This document shows positions 33,061 through 41,473 of a DNA stretch of 64,000 nt, one piece after another. This DNA is from Bacillus sp. RO2. GTDB lineage: Bacteria > Bacillota > Bacilli > Bacillales > Bacillaceae_I. How positions within the stretch are numbered: position 1 is the stretch's first letter; the number at the start of each line of letters is the position of its first letter. The stretch lies in NCBI RefSeq assembly GCF_012911845.1, contig NZ_JAAXCU010000019.1:1-64000 (forward strand), given 5' to 3'. The notes under the pieces were generated by a model. The model was not told the origin of the DNA, did not search any database, and saw nothing but the letters and a program-made list of their open reading frames with translations. The position numbers and the translations under genes were made by a program.

Positions 33061-34203
33061 TTATCTCGCTTGTACCATTACGACGCACATGTCGTCTGAA
33101 GCTTGTTGTTGCATGTCAGCAGGTAAGACTAGGTTAATAGGTTCGGGGATGTTTGGTAGATCCCAGAGTTTTGAGGCGGATTTAATGAACTGAGGGTATT
33201 GATTCATACCCACCTTCTCCATTGTTTCTACAACACCATCTGTATAAAGCATAATTTGAACGGATTCCTTATAAGTTATCTTCGTCTTCCTAACATCCAC
33301 GGTCTCGAAGAACCCAAGGGCACATGTTCGATTAGAAAGCTCTACTACCTCATCTTCATCAACGAACGCAAAACCAGCGGGATGACCAGCATTCACATAT
33401 TCCATTGATTTTTCATTTGTATCGATGACAAGGTAAATAGCCGTAAAATAATATGGAATTTGCTGATTACGTAAATTGAGGGCATGCATCCAGCGATTTA
33501 ATTCACTAATAACGAATTCAGGATCGGCGCAGCCTCTGATGGAGTCTCGCAATACAGAGGAGATGAACATGCATACTAAGGAAGCAGAAATTCCGTGCCC
33601 CATCATATCTAGCAGTATGACAGCATATCTCGAATCGTCGACCTTATACCAATAATACATGTCGCCTGCGAGCTTATAAGCAGGAATGTAAGATGCTTTT
33701 ACAGTGAATTTGTCTTCTGTGATTGGCTCGCTTAACAGACTATTCTGTACTTGCTGGGAAAGGTCCAATTGATTTTTGATCTTTTCCGCCTGCTTTTTAT
33801 TCTTATCCTTCTCTTGTTTAAGTCGAAGAACCACTCGGATACGAGCCAATAGTTCCGTCTTATTGATTGGCTTCATGACATAGTCCAATCCACCTGCATC
33901 CAGTGCTTCTGCTACCTTATTAGAGTCTTCTAGTGCTGTGACAAAAATGACAGGGATATCTTTCAGGTGTGGAATGGTTTGAAGAGTTCTACACGCTTCA
34001 ATTCCATCAATTTCAGGCATCATGATATCCATTAAGATGATATCGACGGGCATTTGAGGTGAAGCGGAATTATTATTATGTAAGTATGTAAACATTTCGC
34101 TGGCAGATGTGAAGGATAAGTAATCTTTGTATCCCGCTCTTTTTAAGATATTTTCTATAACGAATAAATTTACTTGGTTATCATCGACAATTAGTATGCC
34201 CAT
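33061..34203 (-). CDS. rsbY: Receiver-PP2C serine phosphatase, RsbY-like
   Basis: A 380-residue protein: receiver domain (~1-125) with D59 (IILMDIMMP) and a late Lys (VMKPINK), a short coiled coil, and a PP2C/SpoIIE phosphatase domain (~180-380) with LAGDMYYWY, LLDMMGHGISA, AGHPAGF and YTDGVVE. In B. cereus, RsbK phosphorylates RsbY, which then dephosphorylates RsbV and frees sigma-B. Upstream is a near-consensus sigma-B promoter, consistent with self-activation. rsbV, rsbW and sigB are not in this window. Confidence 0.87.
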   Translation of the reverse strand: MGILIVDDNQVNLFVIENILKRAGYKDYLSFTSASEMFTYLHNNNSASPQMPVDIILMDIMMPEIDGIEACRTLQTIPHLKDIPVIFVTALEDSNKVAEALDAGGLDYVMKPINKTELLARIRVVLRLKQEKDKNKKQAEKIKNQLDLSQQVQNSLLSEPITEDKFTVKASYIPAYKLAGDMYYWYKVDDSRYAVILLDMMGHGISASLVCMFISSVLRDSIRGCADPEFVISELNRWMHALNLRNQQIPYYFTAIYLVIDTNEKSMEYVNAGHPAGFAFVDEDEVVELSNRTCALGFFETVDVRKTKITYKESVQIMLYTDGVVETMEKVGMNQYPQFIKSASKLWDLPNIPEPINLVLPADMQQQASDDMCVVMVQAR

Positions 34204-34254
34204 ATTCTTTTTTTCTCCTCTATCTATCTAGAATAGTAAACACCCCACATCTTA

Positions 34255-34280
34255 ATACCCTTTTCCTAAATAGATAAAAC
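34255..34280 (-). promoter_or_regulatory. Sigma-B-type promoter of rsbY
   Basis: On the minus strand, GTTTTA (34280-34275), 14 bases, then GGGTAT (34260-34255). The known sigma-B consensus is GTTTAA-N12-15-GGGTAT. It lies about 50 bases upstream of the rsbY-like start. Confidence 0.75.
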
Positions 34281-34318
34281 CTTTTCCCAGAATAAATTTT
34301 GCTTGAATGCTTGGCTAT

Positions 34319-34344
34319 GTTTTGCATGGCAGGTTTAAGGGTAG
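34319..34344 (+). promoter_or_regulatory. Sigma-B-like promoter of the YqcI/YcgG gene
   Basis: GTTTTG (34319-34324), 14 bases, then GGGTAG (34339-34344). Both boxes differ slightly from the sigma-B consensus. It points away from the rsbY promoter and lies 50 bases before the ATG at 34394. Confidence 0.55.
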
Positions 34345-34393
34345 TTTGCTTGTTAGAAAGGATGCTTTAACTACTAACTCTAGAGGTGATGTA

Positions 34394-35140
34394 ATGGAAA
34401 CCGCAGTTCGTTCCACAAAAGGTAAGTTGCTGACAAAGGAAGAAATGACAAATGAGAAAATTGTACCCAAATGGGTTGTGCAAGAATATAGGAATTTTCG
34501 GGATGTTGTAACAAATAAAACATTTCCTTGTTATTTTGGAATGAGTGCAGAAAAGAAAGGAGAACTTCGTTATTCCTATATTAGTCATGATAATTGGAGG
34601 CATTTGCCAGATACTTTAAAGGAATTTAACGCCTTGTTTGATCCGAAAAAACCACTTGTACGACATGGTCTCTTTCTTTTTGTCGAGCCAGAGAAAGAAG
34701 AAAAAACTATTCCGTACTATCGGGAATATTTTTGGGATATTTTGAAGTTTTTACATTTGAAAGATGATCAACCTTGGCCTAAAGATTATCCTACAGATCC
34801 AGATCACCACCTGTGGGCGTTTTCTTTTGCAGAAGAGCCGTATTTCGTCTTTGGGAATGCCCCCGCCTACAAGCAGAGAAAGACAAGAGATTTAGGGAAC
34901 AGTCTAATCTTAGGATTCCAGCCAAGAAGAATATTTGAAGGACTGGAAGGTACGTCAAAGGGTGGAATCATGTCCCGTGAGAAGGTAAGGGAGCGTGTGG
35001 AAAAATGGGATCAGTTCCCAACACATCCAAATATCAGTCACTACGGAGATCCAGACCACCGAGAATGGAAACAATATTTTATTGGAGATGATGTAAAACC
35101 TATCGAAGGTAAATGCCCTTTCTCCATGACGAAAAAATAA
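34394..35140 (+). CDS. YqcI/YcgG family protein
   Basis: A 248-residue protein of the YqcI/YcgG family, recognised from FPCYFGMSAEKKGELRYSY, DPDHHLWAFSFAEEPYFVFG and LGFQPRRIFEGL. The conserved Cys and several His suggest a metal or haem site; the biochemical role is unknown. ATG 34394 has TAGAGGTGAT upstream; the frame is open further upstream, but that part overlaps the promoter region. It is divergent from the rsbY-like gene with a sigma-B-like promoter, so it is probably a general-stress gene. Confidence 0.82.
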   Translation: METAVRSTKGKLLTKEEMTNEKIVPKWVVQEYRNFRDVVTNKTFPCYFGMSAEKKGELRYSYISHDNWRHLPDTLKEFNALFDPKKPLVRHGLFLFVEPEKEEKTIPYYREYFWDILKFLHLKDDQPWPKDYPTDPDHHLWAFSFAEEPYFVFGNAPAYKQRKTRDLGNSLILGFQPRRIFEGLEGTSKGGIMSREKVRERVEKWDQFPTHPNISHYGDPDHREWKQYFIGDDVKPIEGKCPFSMTKK

Positions 35141-35256
35141 GGAGAAAAGTATTCATTTAACGGTATTAATGTTCAGAATTTTTTATCTTCTACTGAAATT
35201 TTCTGGTATGATAGAAATAGATTATTCGAAAATAACGTAGAAGGTGGCTGGCAAGT

Positions 35257-36384
35257 ATGGATGCTGCTCAGAAACTCATTTTGTTTTTAGAAGAAAATCA
35301 TGATCAATTTATCCGGAATTGGAGAAGCAGGAGCGTAATTTCGGAAGATGATATATATAAAGAAGAGGTAGTGCGTAATGGCTGGCAAATGTATCAGTTA
35401 ATTAAAAAGGCCATTAAAGATCCATTGACTGAAGATGAAATCATTAAGCTCGCTAACAAGACGGCCCATGAACGAGTCCAAGCCAATGTTAACATCAGTG
35501 AGTTTGTATTCAATGTGAATACGGGAAGAAGTGAAGTTGTTAAGTGGGTTTGGAATTCCGGAATTCCATCTGAGGAACTTCAACCTTTCATCGACCAAAT
35601 CAATGCCCTTTTTGACAAGTTTTCTTACCTGGCTGTTAGAAAATACACAGAGATCAAAGAAAAACAGTTGGAAGAAAAAGAGGTATATATCAATCAAACC
35701 CATAAAGAGCGTCTTACCATTCTTGGGCAGATGAGCTCAAGTTTTGTCCATGAATTCAGAAACCCCCTAACTTCTGTCATCGGGTTCACAAGGCTCTTGC
35801 AGTACGAACTCCCTGATCATCCATATTTGGAGATAATGCGTCATGAATTGGATCAGCTTAATTATCGCATTTCTCAATTTTTACATGTCTCTAGAAAAGA
35901 ATTGATTGAGAGTAAGCGAGAAGAAGTGAATCTATCCTTCCTTTTACAGGAATTGGTAGAATTCTTGTATCCGAGTTTACTAGATGGAGATGTAGTTATT
36001 CAATTGGACATTGATCCTTCCATCAACATGATTGCCAATAAAGATGAATTAAGACAGGTTTTTTTGAATCTGATCATTAATTCCATAGATGCCTTACAAC
36101 AGGAAAAGGGTGGCTCTCGTACTATTCAAGTGGTTTGTGTGGAGAAGGGGGATTTTACCCAGCTATCGATTTCCAATAACGGACCGAAAATTGAAGAAGA
36201 CGCCATCCACGCTATTTTTGAACCGTTCTTTACTACTAAGGATTTAGGTACAGGAATAGGGCTGTATATCTGCAAAAAATTGATTGAAAAGCACGATGGT
36301 AAAATATTTTGTCAATCCAATGATGAAAAAACCAGCTTTGTTATTCGATTGCCTAACTCACTAAAACATGTGAAATCCTCCTAA
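35257..36384 (+). CDS. Soluble sensor histidine kinase, sporulation-kinase type
   Basis: A 375-residue kinase without membrane segments. Residues ~1-130 form a helical sensor domain of the RsbRD/KinD-like N-terminal kind. The H-box SSFVHEFRNPLTSVIGF has phospho-acceptor H165 and closely resembles that of Bacillus phosphorelay kinases (HEIRNPLT). The ATPase domain has N, G1 (FEPFFTTKDLGTGIGLYI) and G2 boxes. No partner regulator is adjacent, as is usual for kinases feeding Spo0F. The ATG has AGAAGGTGG upstream. Its signal is unknown. Confidence 0.85.
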   Translation: MDAAQKLILFLEENHDQFIRNWRSRSVISEDDIYKEEVVRNGWQMYQLIKKAIKDPLTEDEIIKLANKTAHERVQANVNISEFVFNVNTGRSEVVKWVWNSGIPSEELQPFIDQINALFDKFSYLAVRKYTEIKEKQLEEKEVYINQTHKERLTILGQMSSSFVHEFRNPLTSVIGFTRLLQYELPDHPYLEIMRHELDQLNYRISQFLHVSRKELIESKREEVNLSFLLQELVEFLYPSLLDGDVVIQLDIDPSINMIANKDELRQVFLNLIINSIDALQQEKGGSRTIQVVCVEKGDFTQLSISNNGPKIEEDAIHAIFEPFFTTKDLGTGIGLYICKKLIEKHDGKIFCQSNDEKTSFVIRLPNSLKHVKSS

Positions 36385-36435
36385 GCAAAACGAGGCACTG
36401 AAAAACTAATAACCTAAAGTTTTTAATAATTCCTA

Positions 36436-36620
36436 GCTGTTGATTGGAGCAAAAGGCGAAGACTCCTCGAAAATGCTACGCAATTTCTTCGTGCGATGAA
36501 TCGCTGCCGAAGCCTTTCTTGTCCTGAGGGAGATAGCGCTAGGTGGAGACCCTGCAGGCGTAGACGAGGAGGCTCTCGTCAGTCCCTAGGAAAGCGAAGC
36601 CATTTGCGGAAATCAACAGC
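36436..36620. repeat. GC-rich interspersed repeat, copy 2
   Basis: About 185 bp, GCTGTTGATT (36436-36445) to AATCAACAGC (36611-36620), perfect terminal inverted repeats. It has the family core (GGGAGATAGCGCTAGGTGGAG, CCCTAGGAAAGCGAAGCC) plus an insert (TCGAAAATGCTACGCAATTT to the CCGAAGCC region) shared only with copy 38750-38936. The two copies flank the T-box/nhaC unit. Confidence 0.85.
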
Positions 36621-36693
36621 GGTGTCTTTAACAACATCTAAAATCAAAGAATTTTTTTAATGTCCTCAGCAAAACGCAGGAGGATTTTTTTTG

Positions 36694-36722
36694 TTGACAA
36701 GCGTTAAAATATATATTATCTT
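36694..36722 (+). promoter_or_regulatory. Promoter of the T-box/nhaC transcript
   Basis: TTGACA (36694-36699), a 17-base spacer and TATCTT (36717-36722). It lies directly ahead of the T-box leader. Confidence 0.7.
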
Positions 36723-36729
36723 AATAACA

Positions 36730-37017
36730 ACACTTTAACACCTAAAAGCGTTTAAGCGTTTAAGTGTGTTAGCGAAACTTAGCCGAGTTGAGTTTAGTAA
36801 ATAAATAGGTTGGTAGCTATGTATAAAAGTAGTTTTCCTTATTGCAGCAAAAAGAGACTGGATGGTTGGTGAAAATCCAGGCGTGATGGAAGATGAAGTA
36901 CAATACATATTTTGAACGGCTATCATAGCAGATGAGTGGGCAATTTACATGTTGCCAATTAGGGTGGTACCGCGGAGCTTCTTCGTCCCTTACTTTAGGG
37001 ATGAGGAAGCTTTTTTG
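36730..37017 (+). promoter_or_regulatory. T-box leader, tyrosine specifier
   Basis: A complete T-box. Stem I contains AAAGTAG (S-turn) opposite GATGAAGTACAATAC, which places the specifier codon TAC (Tyr) at 36899-36901; its apical part is AGAGACTGGATGGTTGGTG. The T-box itself, AGGGTGGTACCGCG, is at 36961-36974, followed by the terminator with arms AGCTTCTTCGTCCCT / AGGGATGAGGAAGCT and a T-run. Uncharged tRNA-Tyr would favour antitermination, so nhaC is turned on when tyrosine is short. Confidence 0.92.
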
Positions 37018-37064
37018 GTGCAAATTAACAGGTAGGCAAACTTACTTTTTTTGGAGGGAACATC

Positions 37065-38465
37065 ATGGAGCAGCAAATACAAAAAGAAAAAATAAACATT
37101 AGCGGCCTTGCAGCTCTTAGTTTGATTAGCAGCATCATCGCAATCATTTCTATATCATTATTTATTTTTAAGGCAGAGCCTCATATACCGATTTTTGCGA
37201 GTATCATGGTATTAATTTTATTTTCCTTAATTAAAGGACATTCTTGGGACTTTATTGAAACTGGATTAAAAAATGGTTTAAAAGAAGGTCTTACGCCGAT
37301 TTTATTATTTATTCTCATTGGAATTTTAATTGGGGTGTGGATGCTGGCTGGTACAATACCAACATTCATCTACTATGGAGGTCAGCTCATTTCCGCACAA
37401 TTTTTCCTTCCTAGTGTGTTTATCATTACCGCAATCATCGGGATTAGCATTGGTAGCTCTTTTACTACGGCTGCAACGGTGGGAGTTGCGTTTATCGCGC
37501 TTGGGACAGGCATGGGATTTAACCCGGCTATAGTGGCAGGAGCCATTATTTCAGGGGCTCTATTAGGGGATAAAATGTCTCCTCTTTCAGATACCACGAA
37601 TATTGCTTCTGCGGTATGCAAGGTCGATTTGTTTGATCATATCCGCCATATGTTATGGACAACCATTCCTGCAACGATTTTTTGCTTGGTGGTATTTGGA
37701 CTTTTCTCAACTGGTACCGGTGGTGGGCAGATAGGGGATTTTGCAGAGTTGCCTAAGGTATTAAAAGAAGAAGGCATGGTCAGCATTTGGGCATTAATAC
37801 CGGCTGTTGTCATGTTTGGAGTGGCCCTTAAACGTGTACCTGCAATTTTTGTCATGATGGTCGGCATTATCGTTGGTGCAGTGATGGCATTCGTTCTTCA
37901 ACCTGGCGTTCAAGTTGGCCAACTTATGGATGTTATGCAAAATGGATATACCGGAGCAACAGGCGACGAAGCGATAGACAGCATATTGACAAAAGGTGGA
38001 ATCCAAAGCATGATGTGGTCGGTATCCCTTGTGTTACTTACCTTAAGCATGGGTGGATTGATTCAACAGCTGCGAGTGATGGAACGATTACTAGTTATGA
38101 TCCAATCATTTGTATCGTCCACAGGAAAGCTGATTTTCGCTACGGTTGCAACAGCAATTGGAGTAAATGTAACGGTTGGTGAACAGTATATGTCCATCAT
38201 ATTAACCGGCCAAGCATTTGAAAAGGAATACGAAAAACAGGGAATTGCTCCTAAAAACTTGGCGAGAGTGTTAGAGGATGCGGGAACTGTTATCAATCCG
38301 TTAATTCCATATGGAGTAAGTGGTGTGTTCATGGCAGGGGTGCTTGAAGTGCCTGTGCTGGATTACTTACCGTTTGCCCTGTTTTGCTTAGTCAGTCCGG
38401 TATTAAGTCTGTTTTATGGGTTTACCGGAATTAGTATTAGGAAAAGAGAACAAGTTAAAGGGTAA
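37065..38465 (+). CDS. nhaC: NhaC-family transporter, probable tyrosine uptake
   Basis: A 466-residue membrane protein with about 12 segments. NhaC-family motifs are clear: GSSFTTAATVGVAFIALG, GAIISGALLGDKMSPLSDTT and, late, AGTVINPLIPYGVSG. The family is named for Na+/H+ antiport, but members behind tyrosine T-boxes are predicted tyrosine transporters (comparative T-box studies in Bacillus); the Tyr leader here supports that role. GGAGGGAAC precedes the ATG. It is the only gene in the transcript; a strong terminator follows. Confidence 0.88.
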   Translation: MEQQIQKEKINISGLAALSLISSIIAIISISLFIFKAEPHIPIFASIMVLILFSLIKGHSWDFIETGLKNGLKEGLTPILLFILIGILIGVWMLAGTIPTFIYYGGQLISAQFFLPSVFIITAIIGISIGSSFTTAATVGVAFIALGTGMGFNPAIVAGAIISGALLGDKMSPLSDTTNIASAVCKVDLFDHIRHMLWTTIPATIFCLVVFGLFSTGTGGGQIGDFAELPKVLKEEGMVSIWALIPAVVMFGVALKRVPAIFVMMVGIIVGAVMAFVLQPGVQVGQLMDVMQNGYTGATGDEAIDSILTKGGIQSMMWSVSLVLLTLSMGGLIQQLRVMERLLVMIQSFVSSTGKLIFATVATAIGVNVTVGEQYMSIILTGQAFEKEYEKQGIAPKNLARVLEDAGTVINPLIPYGVSGVFMAGVLEVPVLDYLPFALFCLVSPVLSLFYGFTGISIRKREQVKG

Positions 38466-38471
38466 GGTGAT

Positions 38472-38512
38472 AAAAGAGCTAGCAGTCAACAGGACTGCTA
38501 GCTCTTTCTCTT
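38472..38512 (+). terminator. nhaC terminator
   Basis: AAGAGCTAGCAGTC and GACTGCTAGCTCTT form a perfect 14-bp stem followed by TCTCTT. Confidence 0.9.
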
Positions 38513-38541
38513 AAATGATATAAAATTATATAATACGGTTG

Positions 38542-38670
38542 ATTTCCGTTCCAGGCGCTTCGCTTGCCTGCGGGCGGTCCGTGAGCCTCCTCGGCTTGCG
38601 CCTGCGGGGTCTCACCAGTCCCTTCCTCCCGCGGGCGTCTGCGCGCCTTGCACTCCAATCAAACGGAAAT
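38542..38670. repeat. GC-rich interspersed repeat, opposite orientation
   Basis: 129 bp with ends ATTTCCGTT (38542-38550) and AACGGAAAT (38662-38670). On the minus strand it reads GGTGAGACCCCGCAGGCGCA, AGCCGAGGAGGCTCACGGAC and GCAGGCAAGCGAAGCGCC, a GC-richer subtype of the same family. Confidence 0.8.
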
Positions 38671-38749
38671 TCCATTCAATGTACGATTAATAAAAAAGCA
38701 CTCTCAATTAGTTAACTGTAAAACATAAAGAGTAAGTATTTATACTTTC

Positions 38750-38936
38750 CAGCTGAGGATTGGAGCAAAAGGCGAAGACTCCTCGAAAATGCTACGCATT
38801 TTCTTCGTGCGATGCATCGCTGCCGAAGCCTTCCTTGTCCTGAGGGAGATAGCGGTAGCTTGAGACCCCTCAAGCGTTGCGAGGAGGCACAAGCATCACC
38901 CCTAGGAAAGCGAAGCCATTTGCGGAAAGGAACAGC
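38750..38936. repeat. GC-rich interspersed repeat, copy 3
   Basis: About 187 bp, nearly the same as 36436-36620, including the ATGCTACGCA insert, but with changed ends (AGCTGAGGATT; GGAACAGCG). It lies between nhaC and the convergent sugar-kinase gene. No gene is present in 38471-39010. Confidence 0.85.
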
Positions 38937-39010
38937 GGCGATTGAAGAATCGTCAAAAGTTTTTAACTTTAAAAGGAAAAGACGTATTTGCCCGATTATT
39001 CTTTTAATCG

Positions 39011-40519
39011 TCAATATTGCAACCGATCGATTTCTGCAAATAAGGGTTTATTTTTATTATAAAGCTCACGGTAGAGGTGGTAATATTCTTCATACATGGC
39101 CACATTACGAACAGTAGGCAATACCTCATGTTTAATTGGAATATATGATTTAATGGCTTCAAGGGACTCAACTTCTCCAAGTGCAAACATGCCAAACCAG
39201 GCAGCACCCCACGCAGTAGCATGGGTACTTTCCGGTAAGATGACCGTTTTGCGAAAAATATCTGCTGTCATCTGCACCCATAGAGGCGATTGAGCATAGC
39301 TACCACTAACCACCAGTTTTTTTGTAGGATGTGTGTTTTCGTGAAGTTTTTCATGAATCTCATACATGTTGAAGATAACACTTTCCATCACACTTCGAAT
39401 CATGTCTGCACTAGTGTGCGAAAGGGTGAGCCCCATCCACCCTCCCTTTGCTTTAGCGTTCCATTTTGGTGCACGTTCTCCATTCAGATATGGCAGGAAA
39501 AATAGCCCGTTAGCTCCTGCGCTTGAAGTTGCAGCAAGTGCTTCAAGATCAGACACTTCTACCGTTTCCTTTTTTGTTAAGGAAGAGAATTGTCTTGCCA
39601 GCCATTGCATGAGAATCGTACCATTGTTGGTTGCACCGCCGACGATACGACTTTCTTTCGTAAACGCATATTGAAAGGTACGTTGTTCCACATCAATCGT
39701 TTTTTGGGTGGTGAATCTTCGAATAGCCCCACTGCTACCAATCGTTAATGCGGTTTCTCCTTCTTCCGTAGCTCCAACCCCAATATTTGCAAGCACACCG
39801 CCACTTGCCCCAATAATAATGGGGGTAGATGTATGTAGTAACATTTCTTGTGCGATATCAGCGGTAAGAGGGCCCGCTTGTGTGGTACAGGGAACCACTT
39901 TTGAGAGCTGAGACTCATTTACTCCAGCTATGGCAAGTGCTTCTTCATCCCAACGGAGTGTATGTATGTTGAATAGTCCGGTTGCAGAGGCGATAGAATA
40001 ATCTACTTGCCACGTCTTGCACCATTTATATAAGATATATTCTTTTATAGAAACAAAGCGAGTTGCTTCATAGTACGGTGTATATTGATTCTCTTTCATC
40101 CAAACAAGCTTCACAAAAGGTGACATGGGATGAATAGGCGTACCAGTTTGCTCATATAAGTCTTGGCCATAAGACTCCTTCATAATGGCAGCCTGTGGAT
40201 AGCTTCTGCCGTCAGCCCAAGTTATCATGGGGGAAATTGGTTCGTTATTATCACCGATACAGATCAAACTATGCATAGGAGCAGAAATACTGAGACCAAT
40301 AATATCGTGGGGTGCGATTCTTAATTTCCTCATAGAAGTGGAGATGGCCAGACGTGCAGCACTCTCTATCTCCATGGGATTTTGTTCCGAATAACTAGGT
40401 TTTGGACGGTAGGTAGAATAGGCATGTTCTGACTCAGAGATCACCTCTCCATTTCTATTGAAAATGACAGATCTGGTTGTAGAGGTGCCAATATCTAATC
40501 CAATCATATAGTTACTCAT
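39011..40519 (-). CDS. gntK: FGGY-family sugar kinase, gluconate kinase-like
   Basis: A 502-residue FGGY carbohydrate kinase. The N-terminal ATPase fold begins MIGLDIGTSTTRSVIFN; further motifs are MITWADGRS, IGASGGVLANIGVG and VVSGSYAQSPLWVQMTADI with the final GAAWFGMFALGE. It is most like B. subtilis GntK (gluconate to 6-phosphogluconate), though xylulose or other sugars cannot be excluded. There is no gntR, gntP or gntZ beside it, unlike the B. subtilis operon. ATG 40519 gives the correct N-terminus; the frame also stays open upstream to 40582. Confidence 0.8.
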   Translation of the reverse strand: MSNYMIGLDIGTSTTRSVIFNRNGEVISESEHAYSTYRPKPSYSEQNPMEIESAARLAISTSMRKLRIAPHDIIGLSISAPMHSLICIGDNNEPISPMITWADGRSYPQAAIMKESYGQDLYEQTGTPIHPMSPFVKLVWMKENQYTPYYEATRFVSIKEYILYKWCKTWQVDYSIASATGLFNIHTLRWDEEALAIAGVNESQLSKVVPCTTQAGPLTADIAQEMLLHTSTPIIIGASGGVLANIGVGATEEGETALTIGSSGAIRRFTTQKTIDVEQRTFQYAFTKESRIVGGATNNGTILMQWLARQFSSLTKKETVEVSDLEALAATSSAGANGLFFLPYLNGERAPKWNAKAKGGWMGLTLSHTSADMIRSVMESVIFNMYEIHEKLHENTHPTKKLVVSGSYAQSPLWVQMTADIFRKTVILPESTHATAWGAAWFGMFALGEVESLEAIKSYIPIKHEVLPTVRNVAMYEEYYHLYRELYNKNKPLFAEIDRLQY

Positions 40520-40684
40520 TATGTGCCACACCCCGCTTTCTAATAGTACCTTTATTTTAATCGTTAGAGTACTTGATATCAATCAAATATAATTAGGTTG
40601 GAAAAGATTAGAATTATTTTAATATAGGTATTGGGTAATATAATTCTTAATGTTTTATGGTTCTAAAGTCATATTTATTTTCAG

Positions 40685-40767
40685 TTGTGCACAGTTGATT
40701 TCCTTGATAGACGGGATATACACATAGTTATCCACATTATCAACAACATTCTGAAAATTTATCCACA
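40685..40767 (+). promoter_or_regulatory. Cluster of DnaA boxes
   Basis: Two perfect DnaA boxes TTATCCACA lie at 40728-40736 and 40759-40767. Three one-mismatch copies lie between and before them: TTATCAACA (40737-40745), ATATACACA (40716-40724) and TTGTGCACA (40685-40693). All are on the same strand, and a very AT-rich stretch follows (about 40768-40818). Clusters of DnaA boxes outside oriC occur in B. subtilis and limit replication initiation or regulate neighbours. Bases 40520-40684 show nothing else recognised. Confidence 0.7.
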
Positions 40768-40816
40768 TAAAATTATTCGGAATTTAGCGATTAATTTATA
40801 TTAATATAAATTATAA

Positions 40817-40853
40817 AACCGGGCATGATCTTTTTGATCAAACCCGGCAAAAT
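40817..40853 (-). terminator. yfhD terminator
   Basis: On the minus strand GCCGGGTTTGATC and GATCATGCCCGG pair around AAAAA, followed by TTTTATAA. Confidence 0.85.
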
Positions 40854-40860
40854 GGTGGAA

Positions 40861-41058
40861 CTATCTAAAGGTATCTTTTTTACTGTTCCGTTTAATTCCA
40901 GCTGCTGATGCGCGAGCTTGTGCTTCTAGGATCTCATTGTCCGCATGTTGCTCGTTCGCGAATTCTGCATCTTGTGCAGCTTTTTTCATGTTCTTAGGTA
41001 CTTGTGGAAGTGAAGATTTATTTTTTCCACCTGATTGATGTCCGCGTGAACGTCCCAT
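40861..41058 (-). CDS. yfhD: YfhD family protein
   Basis: A 65-residue, very hydrophilic protein starting MGRSRGHQSGGKNKSSLPQV, with EFANEQHADNEILEAQARA in the middle, as in B. subtilis YfhD. Function unknown; such small basic proteins are often made in the forespore. It marks the left edge of the conserved yfhD-gsaB block. AGGAGGG precedes the ATG. A terminator follows. Confidence 0.85.
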   Translation of the reverse strand: MGRSRGHQSGGKNKSSLPQVPKNMKKAAQDAEFANEQHADNEILEAQARASAAGIKRNSKKDTFR

Positions 41059-41249
41059 TCGAAACCCTCCTAAGAATATGCGATAGACATAAGGTGCATG
41101 TGTCTGTTGCTCCTTTATGTCTTCTTAAATAGGTTAACCTGAGAAGAGGGCGGTGATGTGAGGGAGATGTTGGAGAGGAAGATGGTGGTGGTTCCGGAGG
41201 GAGATTAAAGTTTTATTAGGAAGTGGGATTTAGGGGGGATTTCACGAAT

Positions 41250-41377
41250 CGCCCGTAATTTTGAAAAGTCGCCTGAAAAGTTTCGAAAATCGCCCGTATT
41301 TCTAAATAATCGCCCGTAAAAATTAATTTTCGCCCGTAAATTCAAAATATCGCCCGAAAACGTCCCATAATCGCCCG
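41250..41377. repeat. Phased CGCCCG hexamer array (20-21 bp period)
   Basis: CGCCCG (one copy CGCCTG) begins at 41250, 41270, 41291, 41311, 41331, 41351 and 41372, spacings of 20, 21, 20, 20, 20 and 21 bp. It is the reverse complement of the core in the array at 28195-28304, so the two arrays are the same kind in opposite orientation. It occupies the gap between yfhD and yfhE; no gene is seen in 41059-41473. Confidence 0.88.
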
Positions 41378-41390
41378 ATTAAGTAAAACA

Positions 41391-41446
41391 TAAAAAAACG
41401 TGCCTTCATCAAGATGCAAAGATGCAAGATGAATGAAGGCACGTTC
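41391..41446 (-). terminator. yfhE terminator
   Basis: AACGTGCCTTCAT and ATGAAGGCACGTT form a 13-bp stem on the minus strand, followed by TTTTTT. Confidence 0.85.
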
Positions 41447-41473
41447 GCTGTCAGACATATTTTCTAATTAGAA

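Noticed and set aside
38712-39117. Open frames on both strands between nhaC and gntK
   Set aside because: They lie over the GC-rich interspersed repeat and have no ribosome site; the same frames appear wherever this repeat occurs.
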